From positions 1-16,255 of the forward strand of contig CAYMVL010000045.1 of assembly GCA_964394145.1 (NCBI GenBank): a stretch of DNA of 16,255 nt, in the 5' to 3' direction. The position numbers were made by a program, and so were the translations under genes. Positions within the stretch are counted from its first letter, which is position 1; each line of letters starts with the position of its first letter. The DNA comes from JAFGBN01 sp964394145 (GTDB lineage Bacteria; Chloroflexota; Dehalococcoidia; GIF9; AB-539-J10). The notes under the pieces are model-generated. The model searched no databases. It was given only the letters and a program-made list of their open reading frames with translations, and was not told where the DNA came from. Positions 1 to 6,431 of this stretch are shown in pieces.

Positions 1-166
1 AAGAGCGAAGAATCCTAACGTGCGCATTATGCTGGGTGGAGCTCCCATAAATCCAGATGTAGTGGAAAAATACGGAGCTGATGGCACTGCTGACAATGCG
101 GGCACTGCGGTTGATGAAGCTATAAAGCTAATCAAGATGTTAAAGAAAGAGGAATTAGGGAGATAA
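1..166 (+). CDS. Corrinoid (B12)-binding methyltransferase protein, C-terminal fragment
   Basis: This is the last 54 codons of a gene that begins before the window; the frame runs from base 2 to the TAA at 164-166. The fragment contains IMLGGAPINPDVVEKYGADG, followed by a helix rich in Ala, Lys and Ile. That matches the end of the B12-binding Rossmann domain of MtaC/MtbC/MttC-type corrinoid proteins, where the GGAP and GADG-xx-xDA motifs close around the lower face of the cobamide. Such proteins carry the methyl group between a substrate-specific methyltransferase and a second methyltransferase acting on tetrahydrofolate or coenzyme M. Asn replaces the usual Asp/Pro after GADGTAD, an ordinary variation. 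The substrate cannot be told because the partner genes lie outside the window. Assignment to the domain is firm; the exact subfamily is not. Confidence 0.85.
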   Translation, partial: RAKNPNVRIMLGGAPINPDVVEKYGADGTADNAGTAVDEAIKLIKMLKKEELGR

Positions 167-799
167 ACCAGAGACAGATGTAAGAACATATAATTGGCTA
201 CCTTTTGTATCGTGGTTGGGCATTTGGCTGGCAAATCAAGTGGTCCAGCGGGCGATGAGATCAGTCGCCTTCGGTTGTCAAGATCAATGAAGCAGTTCTA
301 CGGCCTCTCAGGCAGGAGAGGCTCGATAATGAGCTTTTTAGCGTGACGTTCTTTCGTGGAGCCAGCGCATTTGCGTCTGGTGGTAACGCTTTTGCTCCTG
401 ACAACCTGTGTAAATGGCACGCAAGAAGCGAGAAGCTGCCCACCACGCTCTAAAATTGATGAACTAGCATCTTAAAGAATTTGCCGGGTACTGGAAGGAA
501 GTCTATGGGGTGGAGGGCGTCTTGCCTCCGACTGATGAGCCGATATCTGCGAATCAGCTAATACGATTAGCAGTTGACTAAATTATGAGAGTAGCTTATC
601 CTTAATGATTTGACGGCGCTACTTGAAGATAAGGCCTTCTAGTAGGTCAGCAAAGAGTATCGCTGCCAGCGCAACTGAAGGAATCTGAGCCGGGTTGAGT
701 GTTGCCTTCTTATTGAATCCGGACGGGCGGCATGTATTTCTTGGTTGCTGTGCTGTGTTCCTGGCATATGATTAGTAAACGGCACGAGGAGTAATAAAT
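167..799. other. Long gene-poor stretch with decayed reading-frame pieces
   Basis: No intact gene is visible in these 633 bp. Three plus-strand stretches read like protein but lack credible starts: about 254-451 (contains INEAVLRPLRQERLDNELF and ends at TAA), 471-581 (contains LKEFAGYWKEVYGVEG and ends in AVD-stop), and a short one at about 604-642 (LNDLTALLEDKAF-stop). They lie in different frames or are split by stops, as expected of an old pseudogene. I do not recognise the family. A TATAAT hexamer at 189-194 has no good -35 partner. Confidence 0.35.
786..791 (+). promoter_or_regulatory. Ribosome binding site that fixes a TTG start
   Basis: GAGGAG sits 8 nt before TTG 800 and no ATG or GTG is better placed, so the DUF2284 gene most likely starts at TTG. 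Confidence 0.7.
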
Positions 800-1477
800 T
801 TGAAAAGGAATCTAGTGGGGAGGAAACTTGAATCGGATCTTAAGTTCCTCTGCCAGAGGGCAAAGGAATTGGGAGCATCAGACGCAATAGCAATACCTGC
901 TAGCGCCATTGTCGTGGATGATAGGGTAAGGTTGAAATGCATGGTGCCATTGTGTCCCTGCTATAACAAGAACCTGGTATGCCCTCCCAACGTTATGCCC
1001 ATATCCGAATTCAAACGGACTCTCAGGTACTATCATAGTGCTATTCTGCTGAGGGAAGAGGCGGCTCCGTATGAACCACCCGAAGAGTTAACGCAGTACA
1101 ACAACCTATCGGAAATGTGGGAGATCGTTTCTTCTGTAAGAAACGGACGGAAGAACTCTGAAACAACGGGAGATGACTATATCCGTTGTCTAAATAAGAG
1201 CCAGGAAAAGTTGCTTGAAGTGATTAGCCAGATAGAATCTCTGTGCATTGCCAGGGGATATTTATTCGCTGCCGGTCTGGGAGCTGGCACCTGCACGCTA
1301 TGTGAGGAATGTGTCGGTGTTGCTTCGAGATTAACGTGCCGTCATCCCTTTAAAGCGAGGCCGCCGATGGAAGCACTGGGCATTGATGTGCTTGCCACAG
1401 CCAAAAATGCGCGCATGCAGGTCAATTTTACCCCGAATGGAATCAGAAATTGGGTGGGGCTGGTCCTGGTAGACTAG
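800..1477 (+). CDS. DUF2284 family cysteine-rich metal-binding protein
   Basis: The 225-residue product has the two cysteine clusters of DUF2284 proteins. The first spans C47, C52, C54 and C61 and ends in a CPPN segment. The second spans C165, C168, C171 and C180, runs into CRHP, and is followed by the family signature ARPPMEALGIDV. The cysteines probably bind a metal or an iron-sulfur cluster; the biochemical role of the family is unknown. The start is TTG at 800, chosen because GAGGAG lies at 786-791 with 8-nt spacing and the first ATG would lose the conserved N-terminus. The protein is soluble, with no signal peptide. It follows a corrinoid protein on the same strand but is separated by more than 600 bp, so co-transcription is doubtful. 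Proteins of this family often occur near corrinoid methyltransferases in anaerobes, which fits. Family call firm, function open. Confidence 0.85.
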   Translation: MKRNLVGRKLESDLKFLCQRAKELGASDAIAIPASAIVVDDRVRLKCMVPLCPCYNKNLVCPPNVMPISEFKRTLRYYHSAILLREEAAPYEPPEELTQYNNLSEMWEIVSSVRNGRKNSETTGDDYIRCLNKSQEKLLEVISQIESLCIARGYLFAAGLGAGTCTLCEECVGVASRLTCRHPFKARPPMEALGIDVLATAKNARMQVNFTPNGIRNWVGLVLVD

Positions 1478-1662
1478 ACCTTTCACATAATCTTCTTTCA
1501 GTGCCTTCAGCCCGGTACTGCGCACCGCAATTGTTCCGAAACTGGTCCAGCTTCAAAGAGGAAAACCAGTGTTTGGATGGTGACATCCTTCCGCCATACA
1601 GTATTTTTAGCCTCCTCCTTTTGCGATGCTGGTACGGACTCCGTCATGCGAAGATGCTGTAA
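1478..1662 (-). pseudogene. Possible decayed minus-strand fragment
   Basis: Between the DUF2284 gene and the Fur gene, the minus strand reads MTESVPASQKEEAKNTVWRK and on to a phenylalanine/leucine-rich piece, then stops. A +1 shift continues as a plausible stretch containing STGLKALKEDYVKGL, whose frame then runs on into the antisense of the DUF2284 gene. The codon choice and amino-acid mix look protein-like, but no family is recognised and the ATG has no Shine-Dalgarno sequence. It may be a relic of a displaced gene or chance open sequence. Confidence 0.15.
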
Positions 1663-1718
1663 GGGTGCAGATGGAGGGCATTTGCGATGAGTGGATTTGC
1701 GTTGTGATATGTGACTAA

Positions 1719-1735
1719 TTGCAATAATATTGCAT
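1719..1735 (+). promoter_or_regulatory. Fur/Nur-like operator over the fur-family promoter
   Basis: TGCAATA-A-TATTGCA (1720-1734) is a perfect 7-1-7 inverted repeat, the geometry of Fur, Zur and PerR boxes. Read differently it is TTGCAA-N5-TTGCAT, very close to the TTGCAA-N5-TTGCAA arrangement described for the nickel regulator Nur. Its right half is also the proposed -35 element, so a bound repressor would block RNA polymerase. Self-repression by the adjacent Fur-family protein is the natural reading; which metal is sensed cannot be decided. Confidence 0.6.
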
Positions 1736-1758
1736 TTAATACTTGCCTAAGATATTAT
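1730..1758 (+). promoter_or_regulatory. Promoter of the fur-family gene, leaderless type
   Basis: TTGCAT (1730-1735) and TATTAT (1753-1758) are separated by 17 bp. The ATG at 1766 begins 8 nt after the end of the -10 box, about where transcription should start, and no Shine-Dalgarno sequence is present. The mRNA is therefore probably leaderless. Confidence 0.55.
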
Positions 1759-1765
1759 AGTATTG

Positions 1766-2242
1766 ATGGTTCAGGATTCAATACAGATTTTGCGGTCTGG
1801 CGGTTATAAGGTGACCAGGGCGCGAAGACAGGTGCTTGTGGTTCTTGACGAAGCGCAGAAGCCACTTTCGGCTTACGAAATACAGAAACTGTTGAAGCAG
1901 GAAGACAAGTATCTGAATCATGTCACTATCTATCGTATACTTGATTTACTCTGCCACTTGAACCTGGCTCACAGGATTTTGTCGACGGGGGGATATGTTA
2001 AATGTGGTTTGGGGAAGCAGCCAGGGTGTCATCGATTCCTGGTCTGCCGTAAATGTGGGGCCATCATAGAGTTTGCCAGCGAAGAGCTATGCCGGGAAGA
2101 AAATGATTTCGCGGGGAATTTTGGCTTTCATACCGAGTATCATCTTTCGGAGTTCTCCGGACTATGTGCCAGTTGCTATGAAAAGGAACTGGTAGAGAGC
2201 AGGCTTGCGATTAAAGGCAATAACAATAAAGGGAAATGCTGA
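1766..2242 (+). CDS. Fur-family metal-responsive transcriptional repressor
   Basis: The 158-residue product has the Fur-family layout. An N-terminal winged helix contains KVTRARRQVLVVLDE and the recognition segment HVTIYRILDLL, equivalent to TVYRTLxxL. A C-terminal dimerisation domain carries two CxxC pairs (C94/C97 and C134/C137, counted from ATG 1766) that form the structural zinc site. Candidate regulatory ligands are H89, E102, H122 and H126, which are compatible with Zur, Fur or Nur. Two starts are adjacent, TTG 1763 and ATG 1766; ATG is preferred because the promoter leaves no room for a leader. A 7-1-7 inverted repeat overlapping the promoter suggests autoregulation. A ZIP metal transporter lies downstream on the same strand after 248 bp, so the protein probably controls divalent-metal uptake. 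The tail after residue 140 is Lys/Asn-rich. Family certain; the metal specificity is inference. Confidence 0.88.
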   Translation: MVQDSIQILRSGGYKVTRARRQVLVVLDEAQKPLSAYEIQKLLKQEDKYLNHVTIYRILDLLCHLNLAHRILSTGGYVKCGLGKQPGCHRFLVCRKCGAIIEFASEELCREENDFAGNFGFHTEYHLSEFSGLCASCYEKELVESRLAIKGNNNKGKC

Positions 2243-2279
2243 GGCAAATAATAGAACTAGAAGAGAAGCTGCACCTTGC

Positions 2280-2314
2280 GTTGTGATAGGGACTCCCGGC
2301 GTGACTATCACAAC
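2280..2314. repeat. 10-bp perfect inverted repeat
   Basis: GTTGTGATAG (2280-2289) and CTATCACAAC (2305-2314) flank a 15-nt spacer. No T-run follows, so it is not a standard terminator. It lies exactly where the small reading frame between fur and the ZIP gene is interrupted. It could be an mRNA-processing hairpin, an operator, or the ends of a tiny inserted element. Confidence 0.6.
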
Positions 2315-2377
2315 AGCCATAATAGTCTTGAGCGACGTTCTGTGGCAGGCTTTCAGAATTGCTTTTACGCGTTGCAT

Positions 2378-2391
2378 CTGGCACGTGCCAG
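2378..2391. promoter_or_regulatory. 14-bp perfect palindrome upstream of the ZIP gene
   Basis: CTGGCACGTGCCAG is fully self-complementary and lies 100 bp before the ZIP start. It could be an operator. It also falls within the possible coding frame for GTCQAK, so chance cannot be excluded. Confidence 0.3.
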
Positions 2392-2490
2392 GCCAAGTGT
2401 GCTATCTGCTACAGCGAACTGTACCGGATAGAGAGGATGCGAATTATGGGCAGGTCTCTTGATCGAGTGGAGGAATAAGGAGTAATACGG

Positions 2491-3222
2491 ATGCTTCAGC
2501 TTAGTACGTTCACCTGGGTAGCTATTTTTGCAGTTAGTGCAGCTGTGATTAACACCATAGGGATTCTTGCCGTCTACAAAAGTAAGGGATGGGCTGAAAG
2601 AGCAAAGATATATTTGATGTGTTTTGCGGCGGGAGTCTTGATATCTGTCCCCCTGACGTTCGCTCTGCCTGAAGCTATACAGAACAATCACTATGCAGGT
2701 TTTGCTGCTTTAATTGGGTTCCTGTTTATGTTTATATCTAATATGCTAATACAACGCAGAACACGACAACAATCTTTGGCTTTCGGGATTACCGCTGCGG
2801 AGGGAATAGGGCTGCATTCTTTTGTTGACGGAGTTATTTACGCTGTCACATTTAGCGCAAGTATACTTGTCGGGATATTGTCTGGGATAGGTCTGGTGCT
2901 TCATGAACTTGCGGAAGGGGTAATTACTTATTCACTATTGATAAGCGGGGGGGTCAGGAGAGAGAGAGCAGTATGGTATGCTTTTCTCATAGCCGGGCTT
3001 ACCACCCCGATAGGTGCATTTATAGCTTATCCTATTGTAAGTAGATTGAGTGGCTCTGTCTTGGGACTAGCTCTCGGTTTTGTGGTGGGAGTCTTAATTT
3101 ATATTTCGGCTTCCCACCTTTTACCTGAAGCACGTGGACATGAGAAAAAACATTCTATGTGGGCTTTTTTTGCAGGAATTGCGTTGGCTCTTTTCATAGT
3201 GCTGACCAAAATCATTCACTAA
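2491..3222 (+). CDS. ZIP family divalent metal transporter
   Basis: This 243-residue integral membrane protein has about eight hydrophobic segments and the two ZIP metal-site helices: GLHSFVDG (H109 and D113) in the fourth segment and LHELAEG (H138, E139 and E142) in the fifth. A late helix ends in ASHLLPEA, also typical. These residues form the binuclear metal centre that moves Zn2+, and sometimes Fe2+ or Mn2+, into the cytoplasm. The loop before the fourth segment is short (QRRTRQQ) and lacks the usual His-rich stretch. The ATG at 2491 has AAGGAG at 2477-2482 with 8-nt spacing. It follows the Fur-family gene on the same strand; shared control is likely but not proven, because 248 bp separate them. 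Family call is firm, substrate inferred. Confidence 0.92.
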   Translation: MLQLSTFTWVAIFAVSAAVINTIGILAVYKSKGWAERAKIYLMCFAAGVLISVPLTFALPEAIQNNHYAGFAALIGFLFMFISNMLIQRRTRQQSLAFGITAAEGIGLHSFVDGVIYAVTFSASILVGILSGIGLVLHELAEGVITYSLLISGGVRRERAVWYAFLIAGLTTPIGAFIAYPIVSRLSGSVLGLALGFVVGVLIYISASHLLPEARGHEKKHSMWAFFAGIALALFIVLTKIIH

Positions 3223-3243
3223 AACTGCCTTGCCTAGGCTGCA

Positions 3244-3260
3244 GCAGGCGATATGCCTGC
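3244..3260 (+). terminator. Weak hairpin after the ZIP gene
   Basis: GCAGGC-GATAT-GCCTGC forms a 6-bp GC-rich stem 22 nt after the ZIP stop codon. No T-run follows, so intrinsic termination would be inefficient. It may separate the ZIP transcript from the convergent lipoprotein gene. Confidence 0.3.
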
Positions 3261-3373
3261 CTGTGCTCGTTAGGTGAGTCCAAAAACAACTGGAAGGCTT
3301 CCTATTACCACGTATACACAGGTGCACTCCATTGAGGAAGCACGGTTACCATTATATAAGAATACATTTTCTC

Positions 3374-4357
3374 TTACCTTCTGCCGCTATCGGTCTCCCA
3401 CTGAAGATAGTCATCGTACATCTCGGGAATCGTTCTCCACTGCACTTTGCCGGACACAACATATTTATTGACGACCTGCAGCCATTGCTCCACGAGTCCT
3501 ATGTCCAACGCCTTGCCAAAAGACCATGCGACATAGTAAGTATAAGGTTGCGTGGATTTATCGGATTCTATAGTGAAGTCCTGGGTACCACTTTGTTCGG
3601 CCTTATCCTGAGCTTCTTCGTAAGAATATGCTAATCCCCCTCCTGAGGGGATAATGACAATTCTACCGTTGGGAGTATCACTAATCCAGTTGGAGCCGTT
3701 TTCCGCTCTCCACGGGTGGAGTCTCCCCTCCATGTTAAAAGGGTAAGCCTCATGGAATTCACCGGGTCGGGCGTTATCAGGAATCGTGATAGGTCGCTCT
3801 CGTGGAGGTAATGATAGCAGGGCATAGGATACAACTCCGGTAACAAATTCAAAGCCGGCATCAGCCGTGGCTGTAACCCAATCGCAGTGAGAGTTGACGC
3901 CGGAAACATGCCTCACCGTCACACCTAGGGACTCCAGCTGGGACTTCATGCGGGCTAAATCGGCTTCCATCTTACCCGTCGAGTCCTTCCTGCTGCCGCC
4001 GACGTCTGCGTGTACGCCGATTGCGTGGCCCCGGTTCTCCATCTCCAGCAGCACGTTATCGTGCCAGCGGATAGCTCCTTCGGTCATTTCTTTGCTCTCC
4101 AGAGTGAGCTTAGCCCCGTACTGTTCAAATAGCGTCGCATAGTCCCGCAGCAGGGCCGCATGTCTCTCGAAGCTAGCCTCATCTACACCATCGTTCCAGC
4201 CCTCGAGATGGACCATGATGCCTAAATTCAAGACCTCCTGCGTCTCAACTGCCGGTCTGTCTCCTGGTATGCTGGGTACCGTTATAGGAACTATGCCGCT
4301 GCATCCAGGCAGAAGCAGTGCGCCCAGCACAATAAGAGAGATAATTACACGTCGCAT
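3374..4357 (-). CDS. Lipoprotein with polysaccharide-deacetylase-like fold
   Basis: The 327-residue product starts with MRRVIISLIVLGALLLPGC, a lipoprotein signal with the lipid-bearing Cys at residue 19 (Pro at -2 is slightly unusual). A frame extension 26 codons upstream would bury this signal, so ATG 4357 is chosen. The next part, with LLRDYATLFEQYGAKLTLES, then LLEMENRGHAIGVHADVGG and later GVNSHCDWVTATADAGFEFV, follows the order of a NodB-type (beta/alpha) barrel: substrate-side helix, GHxIGxH motif, and a later glycine-rich strand. However, the N-terminal strand reads IMVHLEGWND where active deacetylases have TFDD, so the first metal Asp pair is not evident. It may bind or modify an envelope polysaccharide outside the membrane. 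It stands alone, convergent with the ZIP gene. Fold assignment is moderate; enzymatic activity is unproven. Confidence 0.6.
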   Translation of the reverse strand: MRRVIISLIVLGALLLPGCSGIVPITVPSIPGDRPAVETQEVLNLGIMVHLEGWNDGVDEASFERHAALLRDYATLFEQYGAKLTLESKEMTEGAIRWHDNVLLEMENRGHAIGVHADVGGSRKDSTGKMEADLARMKSQLESLGVTVRHVSGVNSHCDWVTATADAGFEFVTGVVSYALLSLPPRERPITIPDNARPGEFHEAYPFNMEGRLHPWRAENGSNWISDTPNGRIVIIPSGGGLAYSYEEAQDKAEQSGTQDFTIESDKSTQPYTYYVAWSFGKALDIGLVEQWLQVVNKYVVSGKVQWRTIPEMYDDYLQWETDSGRR

Positions 4358-4365
4358 CCAGGCCC

Positions 4366-4371
4366 ATAGTA
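4366..4371 (-). promoter_or_regulatory. Candidate -10 element of the lipoprotein gene
   Basis: TACTAT on the minus strand lies 8 nt before ATG 4357. No Shine-Dalgarno sequence is visible. The -35 region is weak (TTCGCC with 16 bp spacing). A near-leaderless message is possible. Confidence 0.3.
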
Positions 4372-4553
4372 TCACGATTTCAGATTTGGCGAAACATGAT
4401 TTGCGGGCTTTTTCATTCTGTCGAGCTATAATCAAAAGGCGTGCACATAGTTGGCGATAGCGAGTACTCTTCTGTAGCTGAGAAAACAGCAGAACTAGGT
4501 ACTAACCACTCCTGCGGAAAAGGAAAGCATGACAGGGAATCAGGTGTCAAGGA

Positions 4554-4588
4554 TTCTCCGGGATAACTGGCATGAATATCCCGAGGAA
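4554..4588 (-). terminator. Stem-loop just downstream of tRNA-Leu
   Basis: TTCTCCGGGATA (4554-4565) and TATCCCGAGGAA (4577-4588) form a 12-bp stem with one mismatch and one G-T pair around an 11-nt loop. It begins 13 nt past the tRNA 3' end on the tRNA's strand. The T-run is poor, so it may act in 3'-end processing rather than as a strong terminator. The palindrome is also read by the integrase frame on the other strand. Confidence 0.4.
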
Positions 4589-4601
4589 TTTAGCTTCAAA
4601 G

Positions 4602-4683
4602 TGGGGAAGGGGGGACTCGAACCCCCACGCCTTGCGGCACATGATCCTAAGTCATGCTCGTCTGCCAATTCCGACACTCCCCC
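4602..4683 (-). tRNA. tRNA-Leu (anticodon UAG)
   Basis: The minus strand folds into a complete class II tRNA. The acceptor stem pairs GGGGGAG (5' end at 4683) with CTTCCCC, followed by discriminator A at 4602. The D arm contains AATTGGCAGACG. The anticodon stem is CATGA/TCATG around CTTAGGA, giving UAG (4647-4649). The variable arm is long, with a GCC-GCAA-GGC stem, and the T arm is GGGGG-TTCGAGT-CCCCC. CCA is not encoded. The Leu identity follows from the anticodon, the long variable arm and discriminator A. The 5' flank is occupied by a decayed integrase gene, and I see no convincing tRNA promoter there. Confidence 0.95.
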
Positions 4684-4700
4684 GTGTTCAAAATCAGGGA

Positions 4701-4780
4701 AAAAGTTAACAGAATCTCAGGAAAAGTTAACAGTTTCGCAAATACAATTCCAAGCTAATTTGTTAACACTCTTTGTTAAC
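4701..4780. repeat. Cluster of GTTAAC sites at the start of the integrase
   Basis: GTTAAC occurs at 4705-4710, 4726-4731, 4762-4767 and 4775-4780, with a fifth copy at 4895-4900. The first two lie in AAAAGTTAACAG repeats 21 bp apart; the next two lie in TTTGTTAAC repeats 13 bp apart. This resembles arm-type integrase binding sites, but the copies also encode repeated Lys-Leu-Thr and Val-Asn, so coding constraint may explain part of it. Confidence 0.5.
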
Positions 4781-5568
4781 TCCAGAAGACAAGGCTTATC
4801 GAAGCACACTTTAGCATACTATAAAACCTGTCTCAAACCATTCCTACAAAGCTACGAGATGACACCTGAAGGCATTAACTCATTCCTGGCTAATGTTAAC
4901 TGTGGCAATGGTAAGGTTAGCTATTATAGAGCTATTGGAGCCTTTTGTAACTGGGCTATAAGGGAAGGTTATCTTACAAACAATCCACTTGACAGGGTAG
5001 ATAAGCCCAAAATTGCTAAGAGAATAATGCCTAGCATTACCGCTGAGCAAGTGCAATACCTCATTGATACTGTGGATGGCAATAGGAACAAAGCTATCAT
5101 ATCACTATTGGGTGATAGCGGTATGAGGCTAAACGAGTTAGCCAACATCCAAGCTTCGGACATTGATTGGACTAGCTACGCCATAACCATTATGAGGTAT
5201 TCAAACCTTACTACAGAGCCTAGAGTTACAGACAGGTATTAAGTGTAATGCTCACAGCTTGAGAAGAGGATTTGCTTGTAATCTACATAAGAAGGGACTA
5301 AGCACGCTGGGCATTATGTACTTGTGTGGCTGGGAAGACCTAAGCATGGTATTGAGGTATACCTGTAGTATCGCCTTTGATGATTGCCTGGAGCACTACA
5401 AGGCTGTGAATGGCTAACCTTACAACTTCTGTCATCAGGTAACGCCAGCGCTGTACCTGTCAACAATTAGCTTTAGCTACATGATTACTAATCAGGTGTG
5501 TTGACTTCATAGCTCTGCAGGTACGGGTGACTTAATTATCAGATGTAGTTTGTTCTATCTACACTCTG

Positions 5569-5586
5569 GCGAAATACTCATTTCGC
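5569..5586. repeat. Perfect 7-bp hairpin
   Basis: GCGAAAT-ACTC-ATTTCGC lies in the 224-bp gap between the integrase remnant and the next convergent gene. No T-run follows on either strand. It may be a weak bidirectional terminator or a binding site. The rest of the gap shows no gene. Confidence 0.35.
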
Positions 5587-5641
5587 GATAACCGGTCAGT
5601 GAAGTTTTGAGATTGCTTGAGCGTTTATCGTGGTCTTGAAG

Positions 5642-6274
5642 CTAACGAGTCTCAATGGAGGTTGTTGAGTCAACCCTTTTGATTGTTAGAAGATATAACG
5701 CTATTTCATGCATTTTCCTCAGCACCATAGCTAGTTCTTCAAATTTTAGTTCATAGTTTGCCACGACAATAGCATCCCAATTCTCGCTAGCAGCTGCCAT
5801 TACTGGTTCACCAAGACCTAACTCATCTTTTCGAATTATGTCGTCTATATGCTCCATGGCATCCCGAACTTTTGTCAAGCGTACCTCCATCGTTTCTATC
5901 TGCCTCCGCACTTCCCTTGGCAATATTGGTGATTCCTCTTCTGCCTTGATTCTCTCTAATAGTTTATACAATCGTCGAACAGCATTAATGCAAGTCTCAA
6001 TATGGTCTGGGAATCTGAGAAGATATATGCTCCTGCCATCTCTGCTGATTTCTTTTGGCGAGCGGTTCATCTCCGCTATTTGGGCAAGAATAAGTTCCCT
6101 CGTTTCTTGGTATTCCCTTATAGCCTTATCTACCAGACGAATGAAGTTTCTTCTATATAGCCGCGCTTTCTGACTTAAGCCTTGCTCACCAACAAGTAGT
6201 TGAACCAACAAACGGTTCATAAGGCAGTCCAAACCTGACAAATCAGGCATTTTGCATTGCGACGGAAGTGCCAT
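5642..6274 (-). CDS. Hypothetical helical, charged protein
   Basis: I do not recognise this 210-residue protein. It is rich in Arg, Glu, Ile and Leu with long amphipathic helices and probable coiled coil (residues about 40-75 and 105-150), has no signal peptide or membrane segment, and contains only two Cys, near the N-terminus. The middle contains SPILPREVRRQIETMEVRLT and the end has NWDAIVVANYELKFEELAMV. ATG 6274 is the first start; AGGG is 3-4 nt away, and a TATAAT (6301-6306) on the same strand could serve as the -10 box, giving a leader of about 20 nt. It is followed only by the integrase remnant, and the next gene upstream on this strand is a small membrane protein. It probably belongs to the integrated element. 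The reading frame is credible; the function is unknown. Confidence 0.6.
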   Translation of the reverse strand: MALPSQCKMPDLSGLDCLMNRLLVQLLVGEQGLSQKARLYRRNFIRLVDKAIREYQETRELILAQIAEMNRSPKEISRDGRSIYLLRFPDHIETCINAVRRLYKLLERIKAEEESPILPREVRRQIETMEVRLTKVRDAMEHIDDIIRKDELGLGEPVMAAASENWDAIVVANYELKFEELAMVLRKMHEIALYLLTIKRVDSTTSIETR

Positions 6275-6300
6275 TACCCTGCTATACCATCTTGATTTTA

Positions 6301-6306
6301 ATTATA
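6301..6306 (-). promoter_or_regulatory. Candidate -10 box
   Basis: TATAAT on the minus strand lies 26 nt before ATG 6274. The matching -35 region is poor. Confidence 0.35.
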
Positions 6307-6352
6307 CTACCTGCTAGGTCGGTGAAGTCTGAGGATAGGTCACGGATTTGCC

Positions 6353-6369
6353 GGAGGCTTTATGCCTCC
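6353..6369 (-). terminator. GC-rich hairpin between two minus-strand genes
   Basis: GGAGGC-TTTAT-GCCTCC is a perfect 6-bp stem 63 nt downstream of the stop of the membrane protein gene. The T-run is missing, so its termination strength is doubtful. Confidence 0.35.
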
Positions 6370-6431
6370 CCCAAGCTGAGCTTTGCTCCATAAGTTCCAC
6401 TCGCTCAAAAATGAGGTGTCTGCTCTAAAAG

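Larger units (their letters stand above)
2236..2478 (+). pseudogene. Interrupted small Cys-rich reading frame between fur and ZIP genes
   Basis: An ATG at 2236, inside the last Fur codons, opens MLRQIIELEEKLHLAL and stops at 2284-2286. The same frame meets six stops in about 50 bp around a perfect inverted repeat. It is then open from about 2329 to TAA 2476-2478, reading ...SGTCQAKCAICYSELYRIER and ending in DRVEE. Both ends look like real protein: an amphipathic start and a C-x3-C-x2-C motif that could hold a metal. The end lies 12 bp before the ZIP start, as expected for an operon member. The simplest reading is one small metal-binding protein of about 80 residues broken by a short insertion or decay. 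Alternatively, the second half could be a free 38-codon ORF from TTG 2359. The family is unknown. Confidence 0.3.
4529..5417 (+). pseudogene. Tyrosine recombinase (integrase), internally deleted and frameshifted
   Basis: The frame opening at ATG 4529 runs through the antisense of tRNA-Leu (GLEPPRLAAHDPKS...) and then becomes a real integrase. A SAM-like core-binding domain starts near FVNSRRQGLSKHTLAYYKTC and is followed by the catalytic-domain start with the first Arg in GMRLNELANIQASDIDW. This frame ends at 5242, but a different frame continues from about 5196 as GIQTLLQSLELQTGIKCNAH, then SLRRGFA, GWEDLSMVLRYT (HxxR, Trp and the nucleophile Tyr) and stops at 5415-5417. About 60 residues with the catalytic Lys beta-hairpin are missing at 5190-5196, together with a frame change, so the enzyme is dead. 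The true original start is uncertain; TTG 4760 is an option, but it lacks a Shine-Dalgarno sequence. Its place beside tRNA-Leu marks a former integrated element. Confidence 0.85.

Noticed and set aside
4358..4435. 26-codon N-terminal extension of the lipoprotein
   Set aside because: It would move the lipoprotein signal away from the N-terminus; no ribosome-binding site supports it.
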